DNA of 64,000 nucleotides. It comes from Muraenolepis orangiensis (Eukaryota > Chordata > Actinopteri > Gadiformes > Muraenolepididae). The notes under the pieces were generated by a model. It searched no databases, was not told the origin of the DNA, and saw nothing but the letters and a program-made list of their open reading frames with translations. The DNA is taken from NCBI GenBank assembly GCA_027704905.1, contig CM051015.1:20982863-21046862 (forward strand), read 5' to 3'. This document shows positions 1-12,400 of the stretch, in pieces (position 1 is the first letter of the stretch; every line of letters starts with the position of its first letter). The position numbers and the translations under genes were made by a program.

Positions 1-132
1 AGTAGTTCTCTTGCCGACCTACTTGTCATGGAATGTGATGTAATGTATTGTACATTTGACCACCCTGATGCATGGCCATTATGCATGAGGAGACGTGAGT
101 TTGTGGTCATCGATGCTGTTTGCCTCCTCTAG

Positions 133-2572
133 GGAAACTACTGGAGCTCTACTGTGAACGAGGTGCAGGGCTTTGTGATGGACCAGGAGGGGAAGGTCGT
201 CCATCGGCTCTTCGGTAAATGGCACGAGGGCCTCTACTGCGGCGTCCCGCCCTCCGCCAAATGCGTCTGGAGGCCAGGTGAGCGCCGGCTCTCGCCTCAC
301 ACATTAGCATTGACCTTTATGGACAAAGCCGCGGTGATATATGTCTGGCCACTAGAGGGCCCCGCACGTACACTCCAAGATAACACGGTGAACTTGTATA
401 ACCTCCGCCATGGACCGGAGGTTATGTTTTTCGACCCCTGTTGTTTGTTTGTCTGCGTGTCTGTCTGTCTATTAGCAAGATAACTCAAAAAGTTCTGTAC
501 GGAATTGGGCAAAATGTGGTGGTTAGATTGACTTATGGGCCAAGGAACAGTTGATTCGATTTTGGCTCGGATCCAGGGGACTTTTTGTTGTGACACACAC
601 CTGTATTATATACCACATACCTATATTACTGGCTAACGACCCGATACGTGAACGTAAATGTTACAATACAACACAAGTCGCACTCGAGTGAATGCGTTAT
701 ACGAGTGGCTCACCGGAAGGTTCTCTTGCACCAGGTTCCATGCCCACAGACTACGAGCTCTACTACGGCTTCACCAGGTTCGCTATCGAGCTCAATGAGC
801 TCTGTCCCGAGTTAAAGGACGCCCTGCCGCCCACGGACGCCAGATTCAGACCGGACCAGAGGTACGAGCCGCCGGTCACACTGGACCTAGTGAATGAGTT
901 CATGATGTATTCATGATGCTGCTGCACTACTACAGCCACTTTAAAATGCTTTTTAAATGTTTCTTTCACAATTCAAGACATGTACATGTCATCCATCCGT
1001 GACTTTATTGTTATTTGTATGGTGTACAGTATTTTTATAGTATATAATAGTATTTATAGTATATATAGTGTTTTAGAAAATTCATACTGCGGGAGGGAAT
1101 GGGGAGAAAGCATTCCCTTGTACTTCCATTGTACTTGGCATATACAAATCTAGAATCTTAAATCTTGATGAAGGGTCTGATTCAGGATCTAATGTGAATT
1201 GAAATTGAATGTGATTTGTCCAAAAATATCCCATAAAGGGCTTCTTTGTAGCATGCAACTATGAGTGTCCTGTTATCTGTATCGACTAGAAAAGAAGTAG
1301 GGAGTAGGGAATGAGGGAAGGATTTCACTATATAGTCCTCTACATTGAACGACTAGAGAGGGAATGAGGGAAGGATTTCACTATATAGTTCTCTTCATTG
1401 AACTACTAGAGGATTTGAGACATAGTTGTTCTTAAGTGTTACTTGAGCTCCTTATTTTTTAATCTATTAAGTCATTTTAAGTAAGTCATTTTGTCTAGTG
1501 TTTGTTTGCTATGTAATAGCATGTTGTTTGTTTGTTTCTGTTATGAAAAGTGCCACACAAATAAAATGCATTATTATCATTATTATTATTCCACACAGTG
1601 GCGTACGCTCCTTCACGTGCCGTTGTGTTGGGTCTGTTGTGTGTGTTGTGTCTGTTGTGTGAAGGTATCTGGAAGAGGGCAACTTGGAGATGGCGTCGTC
1701 GGAGAAGCAGCGCATCGAGGACCTGCAGCGCGTCCGCAGGAAGTGTAACGATGACAACAACATCAGACACCAGCCACGCTTCTTCAGGTAAGGAGTGCGC
1801 ACACACACACACCATGATTTTGCCTGCCTATTATGCCTTGTTTATAATATAATAATAATGTATAATATATTAAGACAGATACAATATACAGATACAATAT
1901 AAATTAGTGTACATCGTAATACGTTTAATGAATTGATGGTTAATAAAAGAAGTGTCAGGCTTTAAGATATTAATTTGAGTTGTATTTGAGTCACCCCTCA
2001 GCTGTTACTAAGTTAAATGTTCTGTGAGAATATCTGACTACGCCTGCATCTTCATGAGACCATTCAGACCGGGGCATCTCTCCCCTGATTGGTGCATTTA
2101 GAGGTTTGACCGAGGCATCTCTTCCCTGATTGGTTAATTACGACTCTGAATGAACCAATCAGTGAAGAGATGCTTCCCTGATTGGTTCATTTAGATGTTA
2201 AACAGATTTTTATTTTGATGGAAGGTTTTTTTGGGCTGTTTAGTTTCAAAGTCTCGCTGTGTTCTGCTCTCTCTTTACAACTCAAGTCGTGCCACTTAAA
2301 TAGTATAGTACATACTATATAGTGTTGTTCTGGTCGTGTTGCTGCGTCCTACCTGTTAACATAGTGCAGTAGGACCTCTAAGTAGTATAGTGTTGTAGTC
2401 TGTCTTCTGCTGTCTGTGTCTCTTAACACCCTGTTGGTCTTCTGCTGTCCGTCTCCCCAGGAAAGTGGTGGACGCCAACCAGAGAGAGCGGTGGGTCTCC
2501 AACAACACTTACTGGGACCTCCGTAAGAACCCGGGCTTCATCAACATGGAGTACACCTTGGCCCTGTGGTAG
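133..2572 (+). CDS. osbpl6: Oxysterol-binding protein-related protein, C-terminal four exons (OSBPL6-like), 5' part outside window
   Basis: OSBP-related proteins bind sterols and phosphoinositides in a C-terminal ORD domain and move lipid between membranes. Four coding exons with matching GT-AG sites and phases are visible: 133-277, 735-861, 1665-1787 and 2461-2572 (stop TAG 2570-2572), together 168 residues. They encode the end of the ORD domain. Motifs read GKWHEGLYCGVPPSAKC, ELYYGFTRFAIELNEL, LPPTDARFRPDQR, a helical EEGN...EKQRIEDLQR segment, then NNTYWDLRKNPGF and a terminal LALW. These are typical of the ORP3/6/7 subgroup. The choice of osbpl6 rests partly on synteny: in human 2q31 OSBPL6 lies tail to tail with PRKRA, as here. 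osbpl3 or osbpl7 cannot be excluded from this fragment alone. Coding sequence upstream lies before base 1. Confidence 0.85.
278..734 (+). repeat. Dispersed repeat in osbpl6 intron
   Basis: The segment about 400-600 holds a sequence (TTTGTCTGTCTGT, GCAAGATAACTCAAAAAG, then ATGGGCCAAGGAACAGT) that recurs at about 23,870-24,110 (+), and inverted at about 20,270-20,400 and 27,080-27,200. It is an interspersed element of unknown class; no coding capacity is seen. The ~230-bp copy at 23.9 kb is absent from the matching place at about 17,280 in the other duplicate, so it moved in, or was lost, after the duplication. Confidence 0.5.
905..1180 (+). repeat. Short interspersed repeat ending TGCGGGAGGGAATGGG
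   Basis: A block with TTCATGATG, GCTGCTGCAC, CACTTTAAA, TTATTGTTATTT and a terminal TGCGGGAGGGAATGGGG is found here, at 32,620-32,790, at 44,060-44,275 and (tail only) at 63,285-63,350 on +. It also occurs inverted at about 49,030-49,480, 52,090-52,400 and 56,020-56,300. At least seven copies or fragments lie in this window, mostly in introns. Class unknown; it looks like a non-autonomous retroelement tail. Confidence 0.6.
1285..1415 (+). repeat. MITE fragment (tandem GAATGAGGGAAGGATTTCAC unit)
   Basis: Two partial copies of a ~65-bp unit (GGGAATGAGGGAAGGATTTC, then ACTATATAGT, then CATTGAAC) lie in the last osbpl6 introns. The same unit makes up the interior of the terminal-inverted-repeat elements at 20,649-20,884 and 27,452-27,814. 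Confidence 0.55.
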
Positions 2573-4111
2573 CGCAGGTCCCCCCGTGGCAGGAGGAGAA
2601 GGAGGAGAACCAGGCTTGTCGTCTATGCACAACAAGTCATCATCGACATGACAGAACTCAAACTCGTGCGTGGAACCAGCCAGACCTCGCCCTGTTGCCC
2701 CAGCGACCTCTTCTCTCTCTCACGGGGCGGGACCGGAGGGGGGGAGGGGTTTCAGTGGTCATCCTGGTCTTCCATCCATGGAAGCATCCTCCGCTAGGAT
2801 CACCCTTCATTGTGTGTAAGATGCTGGGTTGTCCAGGGCAACGGTGGCAACTGTGAGTGTTGGTGTAGACCTTGTTCCGAGTCCTTTTTAACTTTGGAGT
2901 ATGTCTTTGCCTTAAGAAGTCACCCGTCAACGCAACACACACACGCACACACACACACACACAAATGCTTTTTAAGTGAAAAGATGTTTTCATTTGGGAG
3001 AAGCGGTTTCGTTTAGATGCTAATTTGACCTTTAATTACCTAATGTATGTATCATGCATGTTAAGAGTGCAGCTTTCCTTGTCCATACTATACATATTAT
3101 ACCATATCAAAGTCATTTGTTGTAGAAAAAGAGGTATTTTTGTAATATATATTGGACTCATAGGTTTACAAAAAAGAGGAATTGGCAGAGTTTATTTCAT
3201 GTTTGCCTTTTTACTATTGATCTGTATCATAGCAGTACCCTCTCTTGGGCAGAGGTCAATTTGAAGACATGCTGGGAATTGATTGAAATATTTTGTTCGA
3301 ACTTCACCATAGCCATAACTAAAAAAATAACTAATTCTGGGGAAGACTTGCACTGTAGTCGTGTAGATAAGAAGACTTGTCTCCATCGTAGGAGTGTTAG
3401 CCCAATATAAACAATATAAAGATCTCACACCTCATCACACCGGTGGTTCAGACGGCTAGCTACCTTGTCCTCAGTTATACTGTGTTTAAACACACATACA
3501 AAACACATCCCGGTCCAACGCATGTGTAGATGGATATAATACATCATACACACACACACACACACACACATCTTTCCATACTGTTCTAAACAGTAAACAA
3601 ACAAATCTGAGTCCATGCTATTATACTATTCTCGCTTTTTTCCCACCACACTTAGTTGTTCAGGTCAACCGTGTGTCATTCACACATCCCCAGTTTCCCA
3701 AATAGATTTAGACACTGAAGCCAAAGACCTTTTGAAGATATACTGTAAATATATATATATATATATATATATAGTATAAAGGCAAAGCCCAGAGAATGTA
3801 CTGCTATGACCACCTCTCTCTGCAAAGCACTAACTTCTTTTTCTCAAGGTTTCTAGATCAAGCAAATCATATCAGAGTATAGAATATTTTCCGTCGGCGT
3901 ATCGTTTGTTTCCGTCACACACTTCAATCAATCAATCGATCAAATCGATCAATTACCCAGACACGGACTGGACACAATGATGTACAGTGTATTGTACATG
4001 AGGACAGTCGTGATTTCCTTCAGTTGAAGGGGGCAACAAAATATACAAAAAGTGGTCATACAGTATATAGATAGATATATATCTATCTATATATATATAT
4101 CTGTATAAATA

Positions 4112-4168
<57 letters not shown>

Positions 4169-5660
4169 TATGCGCTGCGATGAAAAACAGTAAAAAATAA
4201 TCATAATAATAATAATGAAAAGAAATATGTAGAATTTGAAAAGTATATGACGCAACTAAATAATAATAATCCTCCGGCAACCACAGTTCACACTTGTACC
4301 GTGGAGACAACAAACAAAAAGATAACGGCTTCTGCAGCGTCCATCATGTTTTGAACGTAAAGCTTACGGTACGTCTTCTATTCTCCATGTTCTTTACGTG
4401 CTGTTTACGGTACGTTCTGACCGTACCTTTACGGTGTGTTCTGAACGTATACTTTTTACGGTACGTCACCTATCATTCACGTTAAGACGTTACGTTACGT
4501 AAACATGTTACGTTCTGAACGTACCGTTTACGGTGTTTCTTCAACATCCTCCCATGTTCTTTTTACGTACCGTTTACGGTATGTTCTGAACGTACCATTT
4601 ACGTTATGTACGTACTACTGTGCGGTATGTCTCTATTCTCCATGTCCTTTACGTACCGTTTACGCTACGTCTCTATTCTCCATGTTCTGATCGTCCACCT
4701 GCTCGTCATCGACTCCACTTGCTGTGCCTTAACGCATTTTTTAATCAATGCCTCCGTCGTACACACTAATGACAAGACCACCCCCCCCCCCCCCACACAC
4801 ACACACCTCCTTTTCTCTTGATATTTAACTGGGAACATAACACAAAAAATAATAAAAGGACTAGCTGTGAACAGAATGTAATGGCACCCGACGTCTGTAA
4901 AAGTAAAAACACACAAAAAGAAGAAGAATAATAATTACAAAAACAATAGGTATCCACAGATACTCTGTGATTACCTAATTAAAAAAAAAGAAGAAACCCT
5001 GACACCGGACGTCTCGCTTCAGAACAATTATTTTTAATTGACTGTGATATTAAATGCTCGCGTATTAAAGATGTTCATCACACTGTTTTGCCCCGCAAAG
5101 TAACTCATGATGCGCTTATTGACGATAACTGCAATTTCGATATATTTACACACCACGGGGGGGGGGTCATTAAAATACACAAATAAAGAAATTGTTTATT
5201 ATTTGTTTTAATGCCATGGGTTATTAACATATGTTTTTTTCCCCCGGAGGGAATTGGAAACTGTATTGCTTTAGTGTGTGGTGTTGTAGATTCAGCCTCT
5301 GAGCTTAGGAAAAATAAAAAATTATTCTGAAATAATAATTCAGAAGCTCTTATCCAATCACCGTAGGCCAGACAATGACAAAAGGGGCGTTCCCCCCCTG
5401 CATGCGTTTCACATAGCCTGCCAATGAATGTTGCAAACGCCTTACAAAAAAATAAAAAAAGGTTTCCTCTCCCTGATTGGGTGATTTAGTTTGACAGACA
5501 GAGGCCTGGGCCTATCGGCGGCGGAGTCCTCTGAATCCATCCTCCAAATGGGTGACCTTCTGAAGTGCAATTTTTAAGAAGTACATATCTCCTCTCCGTG
5601 AACACAGTACACTGCTGCTGCATAGTGCTTGTTTTAATAAAACTTAAAAAAAAAAACCTG
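2573..5660 (+). other. Probable osbpl6 3' UTR and downstream DNA with simple repeats
   Basis: No further coding exon is recognised after the stop codon. The stretch holds short CA tracts (2,938-2,963; 3,549-3,570), TA tracts (3,750-3,772 and about 4,065-4,164), a CpG-rich TTACGGTACGT-type repeat (about 4,350-4,690) and a C run at 4,782-4,793. An AATAAA signal at 5,636-5,641, followed by an A-rich stretch, is a candidate poly(A) site for the + strand. This would give a 3' UTR of about 3 kb, which is inferred rather than seen. Confidence 0.4.
4350..4690. repeat. CpG-containing degenerate minisatellite (TTTACGGTACGTTCTGAACG type)
   Basis: Imperfect repeats of TTTACGGT, ACGTTCTGAACGTAC and CTCCATGTTCT run for about 340 bp. 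The unit is nearly self-complementary (ACGGTACGT, GTACCGTTTACGGTACG), so it could form hairpins. It keeps many CpG sites in AT-rich DNA, which is unusual for a vertebrate genome where CpG decays. Confidence 0.65.
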
Positions 5661-6467
5661 CGACTCGACTAGTATGTGCTGTACATGTAAGTGTATAGAA
5701 GACCTTTTTTATTGGATATCTCCGACATTCTTTTTTTTTTTTAAATACAAAGAAGCAAAACGGCTAAAGTAACAGAACGGCACGCAAATTGGAAATACAT
5801 GTCACAATGTTGGTTCATATTTTCAAAATAACCGATTAACAAAAATACCTAAATGAAGTAACACACAGCACAGTCAAATTAATCTTATTTTTTTAAAGGG
5901 GAGCACGGCATCTTCAAAAATGATATCTACCAAGTCTAGTTCCCATGTTAAGAGCGTTCCGACGTCACGTGCCTTAATGAATTTATAAACACAGAATTAA
6001 ACAAGGCGACTGGCTAGGGTTCGGTTTTAGATTAACAAATGCACTGAATGCCAACCGAAAACTAAAACTAAAATAGCCTCAACATTGCTCGAAGATAATA
6101 AACGATAGCATTTACAATTTGCTCACTAAATATATAGATATATTACGATTCATGAATAATTGTTTCATTGACACATTTCATTCTTGGGCTCGAGTTGCCG
6201 ATCTCGGAAGGGTTAAGAAAACGACGGCGTGTCATTAAATAATGTTCGACACATGATGTAAATGGTATCCATGGAGACCAAGACAACAAATAAATACAAG
6301 GAAGAACAGCACAAAATTATAAAAAATATATGAAAAACACACCAAAAGAGGCTGAACATGTCTTTGGACAGACCCACCCACCCCCACTTCTCTCTTCTTG
6401 TTCTTGTTCTTCCTCGGGAGACCCATACAAAACCACCAAGCGAGTGGCGCTACTCATGTGGGCCAGG

Positions 6468-9400
6468 TCAGTTGATGGACGCCATGATCTTGACGTACTG
6501 CAAGGCGCTGTGGGCGGCATCATTCTGGGCGTTCCCACAGCTGATGCCCGTCCCGTGGCAGACGGTGGCGGGCGAGGTGGACAGCTCCACCAGGCACTGG
6601 TACTGACCGTTCACCGTCAACTCGTCTGAAAACGCGGGAAACGATCGTTTATTCAATGTTTTTCCTTTCATCCTTTATGTTTTTGTTTTGTTTTGTGTAA
6701 CGGATACAATGGAATGCCTTCTCCTAAATCAACCCAGCATACTAAGCCCACCCGTCACCTCCGATTCTGGTGAACTTTTACCGGTGTGCTATTGAAAGCA
6801 TCCTCACCAACTGCATCGCAGTGTGGTACGGCGACAACGCATTGTTGGACTACATTGTTGGACCCTCCCTGCAATAAACACCACCCACCACGAACGGTGT
6901 CTGAGGAAGGCACAAAAAATAGTGGATGACCTCCCTCACCCCAACCATGGACTGTTTGCCCTCCTCCCCTCCGGGAGGCGCTATAGGAACCTCTGTTCCA
7001 AGTCAAGCAGGCTTAGGAACAGCTTCTTCCCCTCAGCTGTCATCTCCCTGAACTCTGCACCACGAAGACAGCCCCCACCCCCTGCTGCCCCACCCCCTCT
7101 GTTGACGCCCCCCCTGCCCCACACCTCTGCTCAACACCTACAAGAATCACTACCAATGTCTTTGACTAACTGTAAAAAAAGAAAAACAAAAAAACAAACT
7201 GTAAAACAAATCACAACTACCTACCTCTCTATACTTGACATATTTATTACTAAGATACCTTTACTGTACCTGCCATATATATTTAAATCTGTTCATAGAA
7301 CTGCTCCTACTCCTGTATATACATTTATATATGCCATACATTTATATATCCTCACTTGTATATACATTTACATTCATATATTTTTATCCTGCTTTCAATA
7401 ATTGCACACCCCTGATCCCTGCCTGTTAAATACTCACTTACCTGTATATACAGTGGAGGAAATAATTATTTGATCCCTTGCCGATTTACTAAGTTTGCCC
7501 ACCATAATTTTAATGGTAGGTTTATTTTAACAGTGAAAGACAGAATATCCAAAAACAAATCCAGAAATTGACATCATATAATAGTTATAAATGTATTTCC
7601 ATTTAATTGAGCGAAATAAGTATTTGATCCCCTTGCAAAACATGACTTAGTACTTGGTGGAGAAACCCTTGTTGGCCATATCAGGAGGGATTTTGGTCCA
7701 CTCCTCTTTGCAGATCCTCTCCAAATCCTTAAGGTTTCGAGGCTGATGCTTGGCAACTCGAAGCTTCAGCTCCCTACACAGATGTTCTATGGGATTAAGG
7801 TCCGGAGATTGGCTAGGCCACTCCATCACCTTAATGTGCTTCTTCTTTAGCCACTCCTTTGTTACCTTGGCCGTATGTTTTGGGTCATTGCCGTGCTGGA
7901 AGACCCATCCACGACCCATTTTCAGTGTCCTGGCTGAGGGAAGGAGGTTATCGGCCAAGATTTTACGGTACATGGCCCCGTCCATCCTCCCCTCGATGCG
8001 GTGAAGTCGTCCTGTCCCCTTAGCAGAGAAACATCCCCAAAGCATAATGTTTCCACCTCCATGCTTGACAGTGGGGATGGTGTTCTTGGGGTTATAGTCA
8101 GCATTTCTCTTCCTCCCAACACGGCGTGTAGAGTTCATGCCAAAGATCTCAATTTTGGTCTCATCTGACCACATCACCTTCTCCCAAGCCTCCTCTGAAT
8201 CATTCAGATGTTCATTGGCAAACTTCAGACCGGCCTGTACATGTGCCTTCTTGAGCAGGGGGACCTTGCGGGCGCTGCAGGATTTTAATCCATTACGGCG
8301 TAGTGTGTTACCAATAGTTTTCTTGGTGACTGTGGTCCCAGCTGCCTTGAGATTATTAACAAGTTCCTCCCGCGTAGTTCTTGGATGATCCCTCACCGTT
8401 CTCATGATCCTCGATACCCCACGAGGCGAGATCTTGCGTGGAGCCCCAGACCGAGGGCGATTGATGGTCATTTTGTGTTTCTTCCATTTCCGAATAATCG
8501 CACCAACAGTTGTCTCCTTCTCACCAAGCTGCTTGCTGATGGTCTTATAGCCCATTCCAGCCTTGTGCAGGTCTACAATATTGTCCCTGATGTCCTTAGA
8601 CAGCTCTTTGGTCTTGCCCATGGTGGCGAGGTTGGAATCTGATTGATTGATTCTGTGGACAGGTGTCTTTTATACAGGTAACAAGTTTGGACAGGTGACT
8701 TTTATACAGGTAATGTGTTGATATTAGGAGTACTTTCTTAAAGCGAGAGGACTTATCTAACTGGTCTGTCAGGGCCAGAATTCTTGTTGGTTGCAAGGGG
8801 ATCAAATACTTATTTCACTCAATTAAATGCAAATCAATTTATAACTTTTATATGATGTAAATTTCTGGATTTTCTTTTTGATATTTTCTCACTGTTAAAA
8901 TAAACTAAATTTTAGACTGTTCATTTCTTTGTAAGTGGGCAAACTTCGGCAAGGGATCAAATAATTATTTCCTCCACTGTACATACACCTATTATTATGC
9001 TGCTCATATCCCATTTAATACCTAGACTGTCTTTTAACCTGTACATTTAAACTGTCAATTCTATTATATTACCATGCACTTTACTGCAACATTTGCACTC
9101 TGGTTAGATGCTAAATTATTTTTGCTGTACTGTACAATGACACTACATTTGAATCTAATATAATACTATACAAGACTATAAACAACAAAATATAATACTA
9201 TTAATAATACTATACGCAATAAAATAACAAAAACACAAAAACAATACAACAAAAAAATGGGAGATGGATGAATGTTGTTTATGGTGGTGGCACATACCAC
9301 CATAAACTGTTGGTGGCTACCAGCTTGGCAAGCTGGTTGGCAAGCTGGTAGCCTTGTGCAAAACTCAAGGCACGTGTCAAAACGAGCAACAGAAGCTGCT

Positions 9401-12400
9401 TGAAAGGTTTGGCCGTACCGATGTTGAAGTAGGTGCCCTCGAAGCTCTGCTCGGCGGCCAGCTCCGACAGCATCTGGGTGTAGTCCGTGTTGGGGATGCT
9501 CAGCGGACTCCTGCGCAGCAGGGACAGCTTCTCGGCCGTGGAAGCCCGCAGATCCTCCAGACGTATGCTGGGCTTCGGGGTCTTCGGAGACAGATGGATG
9601 AACATAAATCATAAAATGGGGGCCGTTTAAATGATTAAACAGTACATTAAAGTCAATTCTTATTTATAATTCCTTAATTCCTAAAATTGATTTAATTATA
9701 GTCATCTATTTTTCTATCTTATTTCTCATTCAAATGTTGCATGAACGCATGAAACAAAAATAATTCCACCACCCAGCAGAGAGACCAGACCGTACGCCCA
9801 GCAGAGAGACCAGACCGTCCACCCAGCAGAGACCAGACCGTCCACCCACTAGAGACCAGACCGTCCACCCACTAGAGACCAGACCGTCCACCCAGCAGAG
9901 ACCAGACCGTCCACCCACTAGAGACCAGACCATCCACCCACTAGAGACCAGACTGTCCACCCACTAGAGAGACCAGACTGTCCACCCAGCAGAGACCATA
10001 ACCGTCCACCCAGCAGAGAGACCAGACCGTACACCCAGCAGAGAGACCAGACCGTACACCCACTAGAGAGACCAAGACCGTCCACCTAGCAGAGAGACCA
10101 GACCGTACACCCAGCAGAGAGACCAGACCGTCCACCCACTAGAGAGACCAGACCGTACACCCAGCAGAGAGACCAGACCGTCCACCCAGCAGAGAGACCA
10201 GACCGTACACCCAGCAGAGAGACCAGACCGTACACCCACTAGAGAGACCAGACCGTCCACCTAGCAGAGAGACCAGACTGTACACCCAGCAGAGAGACCA
10301 GACTGTACACCCAGCAGAGACCAGACTGTACACCCAGCAGAGAGACCAGACCGTCCACCCACTAGAGAGACCATAAACGTCCACCCAGCAGAGACCAGAC
10401 CGATCACCCACTCGAGAGACCAGACCGTCCACCCAGCAGAGACCAGACCGATCACCCACTAGAGAGACCAGACCGTCCACCCAGCAGAGACCAGACCGTC
10501 CACCCACTAGAGACCAGACCCGTCCACCCAGCAGAGACCAGACCGTCCACCCACTAGAGACCAGACCGTCCACCCACTAGAGACCAGACCGTCCACCCAC
10601 TAGAGACCAGACCGTCCACCCACTAGAGACCATAACCGTCCACCCAGCAGAGACCAGACCGTCCACCCACTAGAGAGACCAGACCGTCCACCCAGCAGAG
10701 AGACCATAACCGTCCACCCAGCAAAGACCAGACCGTTCACCCAGCAGAGACCTGACCATCCACCCAGCACCAGACCATTCCACCTAGCAGAGAGACCAGA
10801 CTGTACACCCAGCAGAGACCAGACTGTACACCCAGCAGAGAGACCAGACCGTCCACCCACAAGAGACCATAACCGTCCACCCACTAGAGACCATAACTGT
10901 ACACCCAGTAGAGACCAGACCGACCACACACTAGGAGAGACTAGACCGTCCACCCACTAGAGAGACCAGACGTCCATCCACTAGAGACCATAACCGTCCA
11001 CCCAGCAGAGACCAGACCGTCCACCCACTAGAGACCATAACCGTCCACCCACTAGAGACCATAACCGTCCACCCAGCAGAGACCAGACGTCCACCCACTA
11101 GAGAGACCAGACCGTTCCACCTAGCAGAGAGACCAGACTGTACACCCAGCAGAGAGACCAGACTGTACACCCAGCAGAGAGACCAGACTGTACACCCAGC
11201 AGAGACCAGACCGTCCACCCACTAGAGAGACCAGACTGTCCACCCACTAGAGAGACCAGACCGTCCACCCACTAGAGACCATAACTGTACACCCAGCAGA
11301 GACCAGACCGTCATCCCAGCAGAGACCAGACCGACCACACACTAGAGAGACCAGACCGTCCACCCACTAGAGAGACCAGACCGTCCACCCACTAGAGACC
11401 ATAACCGTCCACCCAGCAGAGACCAGACCGTACACCCACTAGAGACCATAACGTCCACCCAGCAGAGACCAGACCGACCACCCAGCAGAGAGACCAGACC
11501 GACCACCCACTAGAGAGACCAGACCGTCCACCCAGCAGAGACCAGACCGTCCACCTACTAGAGAGACCATAACCGTCCACCCAGCAGAGACCAGACCGTT
11601 CACCCAGCAGAGACCAGACCGTTCACCCAGCAGAGACCAGACCATCCACCCAGCAGAGAGACCAGACAGTCCACCTAGCAGAGAAACCAGACTGTACACC
11701 CAGCAGAGAGACCAGACTGTACACCCAGCAGAGAGACCAGACCGTCCACCCACAAGAGACCATAACCGTCCACCCAGCAGAGACCAGACCGTCCACCCAG
11801 CAGAGACCAGACCGTCCACCCACTAGAGACCAGACCGTCCACCAAGCAGAGACCAGACCGTCCACCCAGCAGAGACCAGACCGTCCACCCAGCAGAGACC
11901 AGACCGTCCACCCACTAGAGACCAGACCGTCCACCAAGCAGAGACCAGACCGTCCACCCAGCAGAGACTAGACCGTCCACCCACTAGAGACCAGACCCGT
12001 CCACCCAGCAGAGACCAGACCGTCCACCCACTAGAGACCAGACTGTCCACCCACTAGAGACCAGACCGTCCACCCACTAGAGACCAGACTGTCCACCCAC
12101 TAGAGACCAGACTGTCTACCCAGCAGAGAGCAGACCGTCCACCCACTAGAGACCAGACCGTCCACCCAGCAGAGACCAGACCGACCACACACAAGAGAGA
12201 CCAGACCGTCCACCCACTAGAGAGACCAGACCGTCCACCCACTAGAGAGACCAGACTGTCCACCCACTAGAGACCAGACCGTCCACCCAGCAGAGACCAG
12301 ACCGTCCACCCACTAGAGAGACCAGACCGTCCACCCACTAGAGAGACCAGACTGTCCACCCACTAGAGAGACCAGACTGTCCACCCACTAGAGACCATAA

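Larger units (their letters stand above)
6740..9162 (+). mobile_element. 3'-truncated L2/CR1-clade LINE fragment, split by a Tc1 element
   Basis: Bases 6,740-7,448 and 8,982-9,162 match the 3' end of the LINE at 35.2-37.3 kb. They include the C-terminal reading frame (VDDLPHPNHGLFALLPSGR, YRNLCSKSSRLRNSFFPSAV) and the tail ending TACATTTGAAT. The two parts are separated exactly by the Tc1 element at a TA. The fragment sits in prkra intron 7. The reading frame is only the end of the ORF2 protein, and no reverse transcriptase core remains. Confidence 0.85.
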
